From UBA10427 sp003500135 (GTDB lineage: Bacteria > Bacteroidota > Bacteroidia > Cytophagales > Cyclobacteriaceae), in assembly GCA_963966275.1 (NCBI GenBank), contig CAWZYQ010000075.1, positions 1 to 17,860 of the forward strand: DNA of 17,860 bases, in the 5' to 3' direction. The notes beneath the pieces are model-generated. The model did no database searches. It had not been told where the DNA came from and saw only the letters and a list, made by a program, of their open reading frames with translations. Position 1 is the stretch's first letter. Each line of letters begins with the position of its first letter. Below are positions 1-7,234 of the stretch, in pieces. Position numbers and translations under genes: made by a program.

Positions 1-129
1 GTCTTCGCACAAAACTATAAAACTATATGACCTTAACTAAACGGCATTAAATTTGAATTAATAGTTACTTTTGAAAATTAGCTTTATTATTGTTTATAGT
101 TTGCAAAATTTAAGGCATCACAACCAAGT

Positions 130-150
130 ATGCCCTACAGAAATCCATGA
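130..150 (+). other. Six-residue upstream mini-ORF overlapping a start codon
   Basis: An ATG at 130 opens a six-codon frame (MPYRNP) whose TGA at 148-150 overlaps the ATG of the next gene at 147-149 in an ATGA arrangement. Such overlaps can couple translation. The peptide is short enough to be chance, and no Shine-Dalgarno sequence precedes either start. Confidence 0.25.
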
Positions 151-551
151 GTTTTCGTTTCAATGACTTTATGGAGAATTATGCCGGCGAAATAGGTGGC
201 CAATTCTCGGAATATGACAAAAGTAAATCTGTCATCATCGTCCCGCTAAAAGACACCCGTTACCAGGCTGTACTTGGCCTCATGAAATTCAATGACCAGT
301 TTAATAAAACAAGTATTGAGTTTTCTTCCAAGGTTTGTCCCGCCTCTGATGATATTGACTTCAGGAGACTTACAATGGAAAATGCCAGGACTTGTTACGC
401 CAAGTTCGTATTGGTGGATGACTACATTAAAGTGGAAGGTTGTGCATTTCTTGAAAGCATACAGGAAGAAGGTCTGAAAGACATCATTCAGGAAGTTGCG
501 CAGACTGCAGATAAGTGGGAATTTAAAATGACAGGTTTAGACGTTAACTAA
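147..551 (+). CDS. Small cytosolic protein of unknown function, possibly YbjN-like
   Basis: A 134-residue soluble protein with no signal peptide or membrane segment. I do not recognise it with certainty. The pattern is an N-terminal helix, several alternating beta strands (VIIVPL, TSIEFSSKVC, CYAKFVLVDDYIKVEGCAFL) and a C-terminal helix (KDIIQEVAQTADKWEFKM). That order resembles the YbjN / type III secretion chaperone-like fold, but this is inference from shape only. It contains three cysteines (near residues 64, 83 and 98) with no metal-binding spacing. The ATG at 147 is chosen because the frame fits the whole domain. A TANNTTTG-like element (TACTTTTG, 66-73) lies about 75 bp upstream without a convincing -33 partner. 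It is followed by rnpB on the same strand, with no clear terminator between them. Confidence 0.75.
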   Translation: MSFRFNDFMENYAGEIGGQFSEYDKSKSVIIVPLKDTRYQAVLGLMKFNDQFNKTSIEFSSKVCPASDDIDFRRLTMENARTCYAKFVLVDDYIKVEGCAFLESIQEEGLKDIIQEVAQTADKWEFKMTGLDVN

Positions 552-610
552 TTCAAATTTGTTCCGTAATAAAATCTGACCGATGCGTATATCACGGAGC
601 AATAGATAAC

Positions 611-642
611 TCTGGGTATATCTAATTATTTTATGATATTTG
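611..642 (+). promoter_or_regulatory. Possible rnpB promoter
   Basis: TCTG at 611-614 and GATATTTG at 635-642 are each one base off the Bacteroidota TTTG and TANNTTTG elements. The 20-bp spacing is right, and the box ends about 6 bp before the 5' strand of the RNase P P1 helix, where transcription should begin. Confidence 0.35.
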
Positions 643-647
643 TGATG

Positions 648-1048
648 CAGGTCGTCTTATCGCCTTATTGAAAAACATAAGGAGGAAAGTCCGGACAACG
701 CAGGGCGCTGTACTTCCTAACAGGAAGGTGTATTACCGGCGACGGTGATGCAACAGATAGTGCAACAGAAAATATACCGCCCCGGCAAACGGGTTTTGTC
801 AGGGTAAGGGTGAAATGGTGGGGTAAGAGCCCACCGTTCTTTCGGCGACGAAAGGAGCAAGGTAAACCTTACAGGTTGAAAGGCCAAATAGGTTCGGTTT
901 TGCGAAAGCAATGAAGCGGCCCGTTTCATCCCTTGGGAGGCCGAATGGGTAGGTCGTTTGAGCCCTCCGGTGACGGTTGGCCCAGATAAATGATAAGAAT
1001 CGTGCAATGGCGCGATACAGAATCCGGCTTACAGGCCTGCATTTTTTT
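648..1048 (+). ncRNA. rnpB: RNase P RNA, bacterial type A
   Basis: This is the catalytic RNA of ribonuclease P, which removes the 5' leader from precursor tRNAs with the RnpA protein. The 5' conserved core GAGGAAAGTCCGGAC is at 682-696, followed by the CAGGGCGCTG block. The middle contains the GGGTAAGGGTGAAA and GTAAGAGCCCACC elements of the P10-P12 region. The 3' core ACAGAATCCGGCTTACAG spans 1017-1034. The ends pair as helix P1: GCAGGTC at 648-654 with GGCCTGC at 1034-1040, with one G-U pair. A run of seven T at 1042-1048 right after P1 probably ends transcription. The mature RNA is therefore about 393 nt, normal for type A. The next gene starts only 14 bp after the T-run. Confidence 0.97.
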
Positions 1049-1061
1049 AACAATAACTACT

Positions 1062-2213
1062 ATGGCAAAAATACTCATCATCGACGACGAGAAAAGCATT
1101 CGCAACACCTTAAAAGAGATACTGGAATACGAGAAGTATGAAGTACACGAAGCACAAGACGGTGATGATGCGATAAAAAAGCTTGAGTCCAATCAATTCG
1201 ATCTCGCTTTGTGCGATATTAAAATGCCTAAAAAAGACGGCATGGAAGTGCTTGATTATGCCATTCAAAATCAAATAGAAACGCCATTTATCATGGTATC
1301 GGCCCATGGGACCATAGAAACTGCAGTAGAGGCAGTGAAAAAAGGCGCTTATGATTTTATACCAAAACCGCCAGACCTGAACCGTTTGCTTATTACGGTA
1401 CGCAATGGCCTTGACAAATCTGATCTGGTGCAGGAGACCAAAGTTCTGAAGAAGAAAATTTCCAAAGCCTACGATATTGTTGGAGAGTCTGACGCCATAA
1501 ATCAGGTGAAAGAAACAATTGAAAAAGTAGCCCCCACAGAAGCACGTGTTTTGATTACAGGACCAAACGGTACGGGAAAAGAATTGGTGGCCCGCTGGTT
1601 GCATGAGAAAAGCCAACGTGCAAGTGGCCCTTTCGTTGAGGTCAATTGCGCTGCTATTCCTTCTGAATTAATTGAAAGTGAATTGTTTGGCCACGAAAAG
1701 GGTTCATTTACATCTGCTGTAAAACAGCGAATAGGGAAATTTGAGCAGGCCAATGGCGGGACGCTGTTTCTGGATGAAATAGGCGACATGAGCTTGTCGG
1801 CCCAGGCAAAAGTGCTAAGGGCCCTCCAGGAAAACAGAATAAACCGTGTTGGTGGTGACAAAGACATTAAAGTAGATGTACGCGTGGTGGCAGCCACCAA
1901 TAAGAATATCAAGGATGCCATTGAACAAAAAGAATTCAGGGAAGACCTTTACCATAGAATCGGCGTTATACTGATCAAAGTTCCGCCATTGAACGAACGG
2001 AAATCAGATATTCCCGTACTGGTTGGCCATTTCCTCACAGAACTGGCTAAGGAATATGGCGCCAAAAAGAAATCAATCGAGAAAAAAGCGCTGGAATTGC
2101 TTCAATCAAAGGACTGGACAGGCAACATACGTGAACTACGCAATGTGACCGAAAGACTGGTGATTATGTGCGGGGATGAAATAAAAGCTAAAGATGTAGA
2201 ACAGTACGCCTAA
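1062..2213 (+). CDS. NtrC-like response regulator (receiver + sigma-54 AAA+ domain) without a DNA-binding domain
   Basis: A 383-residue two-component response regulator. Residues 1-120 are a receiver domain with acidic pocket D8/D9, phospho-acceptor D52, switch residue S80 and K102. Residues 138-370 are a sigma-54-interaction AAA+ ATPase with Walker A GPNGTGKE (167-174), Walker B FLDEIGDM (236-243), REDLYHRI with arginine fingers (293-300) and sensor II WTGNIRELRN (352-361). The sigma-54-contacting loop, normally GAFTGA, reads GSFTSA (214-219). The protein stops about 20 residues after the AAA+ lid, so the usual C-terminal Fis-type helix-turn-helix is absent. The frame is open back to 990, but that stretch is the 3' end of rnpB, so the ATG at 1062 (MAKILIIDDE) is the start. 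No partner histidine kinase is in the window. Confidence 0.93.
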   Translation: MAKILIIDDEKSIRNTLKEILEYEKYEVHEAQDGDDAIKKLESNQFDLALCDIKMPKKDGMEVLDYAIQNQIETPFIMVSAHGTIETAVEAVKKGAYDFIPKPPDLNRLLITVRNGLDKSDLVQETKVLKKKISKAYDIVGESDAINQVKETIEKVAPTEARVLITGPNGTGKELVARWLHEKSQRASGPFVEVNCAAIPSELIESELFGHEKGSFTSAVKQRIGKFEQANGGTLFLDEIGDMSLSAQAKVLRALQENRINRVGGDKDIKVDVRVVAATNKNIKDAIEQKEFREDLYHRIGVILIKVPPLNERKSDIPVLVGHFLTELAKEYGAKKKSIEKKALELLQSKDWTGNIRELRNVTERLVIMCGDEIKAKDVEQYA

Positions 2214-2216
2214 AAT

Positions 2217-2342
2217 TCAGACGTTCTGTTCCACATTTTGAATTTCTTTTACATTATCCTTTGTGTAGGTAGGGCAGGTTTTTTGTGTGCAAGCCCCTAA
2301 AGCAAACAAAAAAAATGTTATCGCAATCAATTTCAGCTTCAT
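2217..2342 (-). CDS. Very small lipoprotein, function unknown
   Basis: A 41-residue protein: a lysine-containing start (MKLK), a hydrophobic stretch and a lipobox ALGAC, giving a mature peptide of only about 22 residues (CTQKTCPTYTKDN...). It should be cut by signal peptidase II and anchored in a membrane. Tiny lipoproteins with a CPTYT-like mature end are, to my knowledge, frequent hypothetical genes in Bacteroidota. The frame is open further upstream to 2423, but the ATG at 2342 puts the signal sequence at the N terminus. It also lies about 25 bp downstream of a predicted start site from the promoter at 2372-2402. Its stop is 3 bp from that of the convergent response regulator. Confidence 0.7.
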   Translation of the reverse strand: MKLKLIAITFFLFALGACTQKTCPTYTKDNVKEIQNVEQNV

Positions 2343-2371
2343 AACTACAGATTTTTTCTTCAATATTATAA

Positions 2372-2402
2372 CAAAAATAATTGACCTATTCCAAAGGTAC
2401 AA
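2372..2402 (-). promoter_or_regulatory. Predicted promoter of the small lipoprotein gene
   Basis: Read on the minus strand, TTG (2400-2402), a 20-bp spacer and TATTTTTG (2372-2379) match the Bacteroidota consensus TTG-N17-23-TANNTTTG exactly. The predicted start near 2365 gives a leader of about 23 nt. This also supports the ATG at 2342, because the longer frame would start upstream of the promoter. Confidence 0.6.
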
Positions 2403-2424
2403 GCCTTTTTTACGTTTATGCACC

Positions 2425-2442
2425 CATTAACGTTCGTTAATG
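2425..2442. repeat. Short inverted repeat upstream of the small lipoprotein promoter
   Basis: CATTAACG and CGTTAATG flank a 2-bp centre, forming an 18-bp near-perfect palindrome, followed directly by the palindrome GTTAAC (2442-2447). It lies about 25 bp upstream of the -33 element of the lipoprotein promoter. That is a plausible operator position, but no regulator is known. Confidence 0.45.
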
Positions 2443-2564
2443 TTAACAATTATCCGGCTAAAAAATCAATTAAACCATTTAAAATTCATTATTTCTATCT
2501 AAATAAATCGATAAACTTGTCTTTTTCAAAGATAAAAATAAACAAATCTCATCTTGCCACAACA

Positions 2565-3551
2565 CTAGGACACCATTAAGTTGCATCCTCTTTGTTCGGT
2601 ATTGTCCATTCTTCCCAATACTTCGAAACTGCCGTTGTCATGTATACGTCCCAAATCCTGTGTCTCTATGAAAGCACAGCTATGCAAATTGGCCAGATCA
2701 CACACTTTTATCACGCCACTTTTGCTTGATGTTGAAGAAAATGGATCGGAAATATCACGTGCCATTATCTTCATCCATGGAGGGCAATGATATATGCCTG
2801 ATCCCTTAGAATATGCCTGGCTAAACAGTTCCGTCATGCCATACTCACTATGAATTTGATCTATCCCGAAACCTAAACATAACCTTTCATGAACTTCCGC
2901 CCTGACCATTTCCTTTCTCCTACCCTTCATTCCACCGGTTTCCATCACAATCAGATCAGGAAAAGCCAACTTGTACCGCTCTACAAAATCAAGCAGCGCG
3001 AAGGTCACGCCTATTAACAACACCTTTTCTTTATTCTGCTGTAATTTTTTCAAAGTTTGGAACAACGCATCAAAGTTGTCAAGATAAAATCCGGAAGTGG
3101 ACTTTCCGGATCTTTTGATCAAATGCCGGCACATGGCTACCAGGGAAGCGTCATCGCGTTCGAGATAGGAAGGCAGCAAAGCGAGGATATGATAGGATGC
3201 AACCGGCCCGTAAAAGAACTCAAATATCCTTTCACAGTGCTTTTCATATCGCTCAATGTCGTCTACATAATGTCTGCTGGTGAAGTTGCCCGTTGTTCCG
3301 CTACTTCTGAATGTTTTAACAGCCTCCCAGTTATTGGTTTTGATAATGTGGCTCTTAAAAAATTCAATAGGTAAAAAAGGAATATCCTCAATACTTGTTA
3401 CCTTAGTTGTATCAAAGGGCAGGGAAGTTAAATATGATCGATAAACTTCATTATGCACCGACTGATACTTAAAAAGGTCTAATGCGAGCTTTTCAAAGCT
3501 CGTATTATGGATATTAGCCAGTTCAATATCAAAACTTTTAAAAAAGTTCAC
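2565..3551 (-). CDS. LuxE-like acyl-protein synthetase / adenylate-forming enzyme
   Basis: A 328-residue member of the LuxE (acyl-protein synthetase) branch of adenylate-forming enzymes. In bioluminescence LuxE activates a fatty acid with ATP and holds it as an acyl-enzyme for reduction by LuxC. Visible motifs are the phosphate-binding loop FRSSGTTG (81-88), METGGMKGRRKE (203-214) and the adenylate-binding HSEYGMTEL (234-242), followed by a short C-terminal part with DLGRIHDNG. It is slightly shorter than LuxE (about 370). No luxC, luxD or luciferase gene is nearby, so the substrate is unknown. Activation of a carboxylate for a lipid or secondary metabolite is a reasonable guess. The start is GTG at 3551: a stop codon lies two codons upstream and the next methionine is at residue 140. 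Confidence 0.85.
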   Translation of the reverse strand: MNFFKSFDIELANIHNTSFEKLALDLFKYQSVHNEVYRSYLTSLPFDTTKVTSIEDIPFLPIEFFKSHIIKTNNWEAVKTFRSSGTTGNFTSRHYVDDIERYEKHCERIFEFFYGPVASYHILALLPSYLERDDASLVAMCRHLIKRSGKSTSGFYLDNFDALFQTLKKLQQNKEKVLLIGVTFALLDFVERYKLAFPDLIVMETGGMKGRRKEMVRAEVHERLCLGFGIDQIHSEYGMTELFSQAYSKGSGIYHCPPWMKIMARDISDPFSSTSSKSGVIKVCDLANLHSCAFIETQDLGRIHDNGSFEVLGRMDNTEQRGCNLMVS

Positions 3552-3582
3552 TCGTTATATTAATGTTTAGTGGGAATCGACC

Positions 3583-3590
3583 CAAAAATA
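3583..3590 (-). promoter_or_regulatory. -7 promoter element for the LuxE-like gene
   Basis: The minus strand reads TATTTTTG, a full match to TANNTTTG, about 32 bp before the GTG start. No good TTTG is found at the -33 distance, so only the -7 element is supported. It lies within the 53-bp spacer shared with the divergent lipoprotein gene. Confidence 0.4.
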
Positions 3591-3604
3591 AAAGGACAAG
3601 TTAA

Positions 3605-4300
3605 ATGAAAAAACTTCTTTTTATCGGCATTGTATTAATAATCGGCTTTTCATCTTGTGAAAGGCCGCCGGAATTTCCAAATAATCCGGTTATCAGCCTG
3701 AATAGTTTTGAGTTTAAGCGATCGAATGAAGATTTATTTGATTCATTAAATATTTTCCTTGATTTTCAGGATGGAGACGGGGATTTAGGCCTGGCAGGAG
3801 ATGAAAATTTTCCGCCTTATGAGATAGCGAGATTCATCCTTACAAATGGCGGTCAGGACACTTTAAAGTTTGGCGACAATGATACACTTCCACCGCTGAA
3901 TTGCGAAAATTATGAACTATTGGTACAGACTATAGAAACACCTGACACAACTATTACAAAACGAGATACAATATATGTTATACGCAATCCAGACCATTTC
4001 AACTTTTTCCTGGAATTTTGGGTGAAAAGAAACGGCGAATTTGAGTTATTCAACTTCAGTACTAATGAAAACTGGCCAAACAATTGCACCAATGGCTTCA
4101 ATGGTCGTTTCCCGATTCTAAATGAAGGTCTGCGCGACCGGCCACTGGAAGGTACCTTAAAATATGGTGTGAGATCTACTTTCCTCTTACAATTCAGAAA
4201 TGATACCCTTAAACTACGTGCACGCATTCAGGACAGGGCCTTAAACAAATCGAACTGGGTGGAAACAGAGGAGTTTTTAATTGATCAAATTATTAAATAG
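3605..4300 (+). CDS. Lipoprotein of unknown function with a DGDGDLG motif
   Basis: A 231-residue protein with a clear lipoprotein signal: MKKLLF, a hydrophobic core and lipobox GFSSC (C18). The mature part is rich in beta strands and aromatic residues. It holds an aspartate-rich motif FQDGDGDLGL (about 54-63) that looks like a calcium-binding loop and recurs in Bacteroidota lipoproteins of unknown function. Cysteines near 99 and 160 could form a disulfide in the periplasm. It is divergent from the LuxE-like gene and convergent with the E1 gene, so it is probably a single-gene unit. The ATG at 3605 directly starts the signal sequence. I cannot assign a biochemical role. Confidence 0.85.
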   Translation: MKKLLFIGIVLIIGFSSCERPPEFPNNPVISLNSFEFKRSNEDLFDSLNIFLDFQDGDGDLGLAGDENFPPYEIARFILTNGGQDTLKFGDNDTLPPLNCENYELLVQTIETPDTTITKRDTIYVIRNPDHFNFFLEFWVKRNGEFELFNFSTNENWPNNCTNGFNGRFPILNEGLRDRPLEGTLKYGVRSTFLLQFRNDTLKLRARIQDRALNKSNWVETEEFLIDQIIK

Positions 4301-4316
4301 ATAAACATTAGGACAT

Positions 4317-4353
4317 AAAAAAGGCCCTTGAAGTTTATTCCAGGGCTTTTTTT
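4317..4353. terminator. Bidirectional intrinsic terminator
   Basis: GCCCTTGAA (4324-4332) pairs with TTCCAGGGC (4338-4346) with one mismatch and a 5-nt loop. T7 follows on the plus strand, and A6 precedes it and acts as a U-run on the minus strand. It lies between two convergent genes and can serve both. Confidence 0.85.
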
Positions 4354-4369
4354 ATCATTTGCATCCTTT

Positions 4370-6784
4370 CTAATAGATGTCCGGATACTTTGACGGGTTA
4401 GTTTCCTGCATAACTCGATAAACTTCATCATATATATCCTCAACATTGGGTTTCGAGAAGTAATCACCATCTGAACCATAGGCCGGCCTGTGCTCCTTAC
4501 TGGTTACAGTTATCGGTTTTGAGTCAAGGTACCGGTAGCCATCCTGCTCCTCCAGCACTTTTTGCATCATATAGGCTGCTGCACCACCCGGCACATCTTC
4601 ATCTGCGAAGATCACCCGGTTGGTTTTCTTAAGTGAATCGACTATGGTATGATCAATATCAAAAGGTAAGAGGGTCTGAACATCTATCACTTCTACCGAA
4701 ATGCCTGTTTCTTCTTCAAGTTGTCGTGAGGCCTCCATTACAATTCGGCACATCGAGCCATATGTGACTACAGTAATATCGTTTCCTTCCCTCAATATTT
4801 CAGGTTTGCCAAGCGGCACTGTGTATTCCCCTACATTCTCAGGCAACTGTTCCTTTAGCCTGTAACCATTCAGGCTTTCAATGATCAATGCGGGATCGTC
4901 TGAACGCAACATAGTATTATAGAACCCTGCGGCCTGGGTCATATTTCTGGGCGCCAAAACATAAATTCCTCGTAGAGCGCCCAATATCATACTAATGGGT
5001 GAGCCGGCATGCCATACTCCTTCCAGGCGGTGACCTCTTGTACGAATGATCAATGGCGCTTTTTGACCGCCTTTCGTTCGATACTGAAGACAAGCCAGGT
5101 CATCGGATAAGGTTTGGATGGCGTAAATAAGGTAATCCAGATACTGGATTTCAGCAATCGGCCTCAACCCGCGTAATGCCAGGCCAATTCCCTGACCAAT
5201 AATGGTCGTCTCTCTGATACTGGTATCCGTAATTCTGATTTCACCAAATTTCTTTTGCAATCCGGCAAAAGCCTGGTTTACATCTCCAATTTTACCCAAG
5301 TCCTCCCCAAAAGCCACTACACGTGGGTCTCGTTCGAATGCTGCATCGAAACATGCCTGTAACACTTCTCTTCCATCTACAAGCTGAGGCTCGCTACCGT
5401 ATTCAGCTTTCACCTCCGGAACTTTTAATGCCGATTCATCTGATTCACTGTAGAGATGCGAGCTGTAGTGCTCCTGATTTCGCTCATCTTTCGCTTTCAG
5501 CCAAAGTGAAATTCTTTTTCTGGCCGAAATATGTTGCAAATTTTTGGATTCGCGTAAGACAAACTTTAGGGTTTTGATCACATCTTGTTTCAGTGGGTTG
5601 CGATTGTCCTTAAGCTGCTTTCTTAAAGTTGTTATTTTTTCACTCAAACCGATCTCCTCGATCAGATCGTCCAAAAGGGCAATGGCTTCTTCTTTATCAT
5701 TATTAATATCGCCGATGTAGGCTTTCCATGCACTGTCTTTTGATTTTTTAGCTAATTCCTTCGCCTCCTGCTCTATTGATTCCAGTTGAGATTCATGAGC
5801 GAATTCATTTTTCAATATCCAGTTTCTGAACTGTAATAGACAGTCATGTTCTTTTTCCCACTGCAGGCGTTCTTTTTCCTTATATCTTTCATGCGAACCT
5901 GAGGTAGAGTGACCTTGCGGTTGGGTGAGTTCAGTTACATGTACGAGTGTAGGCACATGATCTTTTCTGGAAAGTTCCGAAGCTTTTTTAAATGTCTTGA
6001 TCAACTCGATATAATCCCATCCTTTAACCTGGAAGGTTTCGAGCCCGCCCGGCTTGCCTTTTTCCCGTTGAAAGCCCTGAAGCGCATCGTAGATACTTTC
6101 TTTGGTGGTATGGTATTTATTAGGTACTGATATTCCATAACCGTCATCCCAAACTGCCATCAACATGGGCGCCTGTAACACGCCGGCCGCATTTATGGCT
6201 TCAAAAAATATCCCTTCGGATGTAGAAGCATTACCAATGGTACCAAAAGCTACTTCATTTCCATTTATGGAAAATTGCTTGAATGATTTTAATTCCGGGT
6301 TTTCGCGATACAACTTTGAAGCATAGGCCAAACCTACCAAACGAGGCATCTGTGCTGCAGTGGGGGATACATCGGCACTACTGTTATGGATTTCCATCAG
6401 GTTTTTCCAATGACCGTTCTCATCGAGTGACCTGGTGGCAAAGTGTCCGTTCATAAGCCTTCCTCCGGAGGCAGGGTCAGCTTCAATATCAGTATGGGCA
6501 TAAAGTTGCGCAAAATATTGCTGGATGTTCAACTCACCAATAGCAAACATGAATGTTTGATCCCGATAATACCCGGATCGGAAATCTCCTTTTTTGAAAG
6601 ATTTGGCCATAGCAATCTGAGCCACTTCTTTACCATCGCCAAATATTCCGAATTTGGCTTTTCCCATAAATACTTCCTTCCGGCCCAATAAACTTGCTTC
6701 ACGGCTTTCGCAGGCAAGTTTATAATCGTTTAGAATTTCTTCAACAGTTAGATTAATATCGCTTATGGTCTTGGTGGAATTCAC
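4370..6784 (-). CDS. Fused 2-oxoacid dehydrogenase E1 (alpha + beta subunits), probably branched-chain type
   Basis: An 804-residue thiamine-diphosphate enzyme joining E1 alpha and E1 beta in one chain. It would decarboxylate a 2-oxoacid and pass the acyl group to lipoyl-E2. The alpha half (about 40-330) has the ThDP/Mg motif GNASTSEG (184-191) with VWDDGYGIS (211-219), and the phosphorylation-loop region GHSTSGSHERY (291-301). Compared with the usual GDG...NN motif, D and N are exchanged at the metal site. A charged helical linker (about 330-465) leads to the beta half (466-804), with FGEDLG (492-497; E494 the likely ThDP-activating glutamate), the TRGHRLEGVWHAGSP loop and a C-terminal transketolase-like domain with VIDVQTLLPFD. 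Sequence alone does not decide branched-chain versus other 2-oxoacids. No E2 or E3 is adjacent. GTG at 6784 is the start; the frame closes 21 bp upstream and the next methionine is residue 40. Confidence 0.92.
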   Translation of the reverse strand: MNSTKTISDINLTVEEILNDYKLACESREASLLGRKEVFMGKAKFGIFGDGKEVAQIAMAKSFKKGDFRSGYYRDQTFMFAIGELNIQQYFAQLYAHTDIEADPASGGRLMNGHFATRSLDENGHWKNLMEIHNSSADVSPTAAQMPRLVGLAYASKLYRENPELKSFKQFSINGNEVAFGTIGNASTSEGIFFEAINAAGVLQAPMLMAVWDDGYGISVPNKYHTTKESIYDALQGFQREKGKPGGLETFQVKGWDYIELIKTFKKASELSRKDHVPTLVHVTELTQPQGHSTSGSHERYKEKERLQWEKEHDCLLQFRNWILKNEFAHESQLESIEQEAKELAKKSKDSAWKAYIGDINNDKEEAIALLDDLIEEIGLSEKITTLRKQLKDNRNPLKQDVIKTLKFVLRESKNLQHISARKRISLWLKAKDERNQEHYSSHLYSESDESALKVPEVKAEYGSEPQLVDGREVLQACFDAAFERDPRVVAFGEDLGKIGDVNQAFAGLQKKFGEIRITDTSIRETTIIGQGIGLALRGLRPIAEIQYLDYLIYAIQTLSDDLACLQYRTKGGQKAPLIIRTRGHRLEGVWHAGSPISMILGALRGIYVLAPRNMTQAAGFYNTMLRSDDPALIIESLNGYRLKEQLPENVGEYTVPLGKPEILREGNDITVVTYGSMCRIVMEASRQLEEETGISVEVIDVQTLLPFDIDHTIVDSLKKTNRVIFADEDVPGGAAAYMMQKVLEEQDGYRYLDSKPITVTSKEHRPAYGSDGDYFSKPNVEDIYDEVYRVMQETNPSKYPDIY

Positions 6785-6838
6785 ATCTATCAGTTTAAGT
6801 TGACACTATTTTTTTGTACATTTTTAATAGCACTATAA

Positions 6839-6869
6839 CAAATCTAACGAATTTTTTGTAGCTTTCAAA
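6839..6869 (-). promoter_or_regulatory. Predicted promoter of the E1 gene
   Basis: On the minus strand TTTG (6866-6869), 19 bp, then TAGATTTG (6839-6846) match both Bacteroidota promoter elements fully. The predicted start near 6832 gives a leader of about 47 nt before the GTG at 6784. Confidence 0.65.
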
Positions 6870-7234
6870 AAAAATTATTGGCTACCAAATCAGTAAAAGA
6901 ACCTATTTATAGCTTAAAATAGGGGATTTATCAAAATTTATGATAATATAAATGCTAAAATATAAAATATTGTTTTAAGTTTTTACTAAATGAAAAAACC
7001 ATATTTTAAGCATTGGCTAGGATTTTGAAATAGCGCTTTTTCTAGATAAAGATTTGCCAGGTTCCGAAAGGAAACCTACTTAAATCTCGTCAAGCCGGAA
7101 ATTAATTATGGCATTCCGAATGTTTTTATACAATTTTATACGGAACTGACCATAACTTTTCAAAATTGTTATTGCAAAGGTTGAAGTCTTATGGGTAGAA
7201 ATTGTTAAGTACTTATATTTAAACGAACGGTAAA
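6870..7234. other. AT-rich spacer with inverted repeats upstream of alanine dehydrogenase
   Basis: No gene is visible here. It holds three potential hairpins: CCTATTT/AAATAGG (6902-6908 with 6917-6923), a 13-bp stem with one bulge (6951-6963 with 7001-7014, 37-nt spacer), and a small GAAA-tetraloop hairpin (7059-7077, AGGTTCC/GGAAACCT). No full TANNTTTG element was found on the plus strand, so the ald promoter is not located. A long structured leader is possible but unproven. Confidence 0.5.

Noticed and set aside
717..1192. Overlapping minus-strand open frames opposite rnpB and the regulator start
   Set aside because: They lie over the RNase P RNA and the receiver domain, both strongly supported on the plus strand, and show no domain or signal features.
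1110..1921. Two long minus-strand open frames of 168 and 139 residues opposite the response regulator
   Set aside because: They are antisense shadows of a gene with intact receiver and AAA+ motifs. The translations are rich in F, C and S with no recognisable domain.
3057..3374. Plus-strand open frame opposite the LuxE-like gene
   Set aside because: It is antisense to a protein with conserved adenylation motifs and has no independent support.
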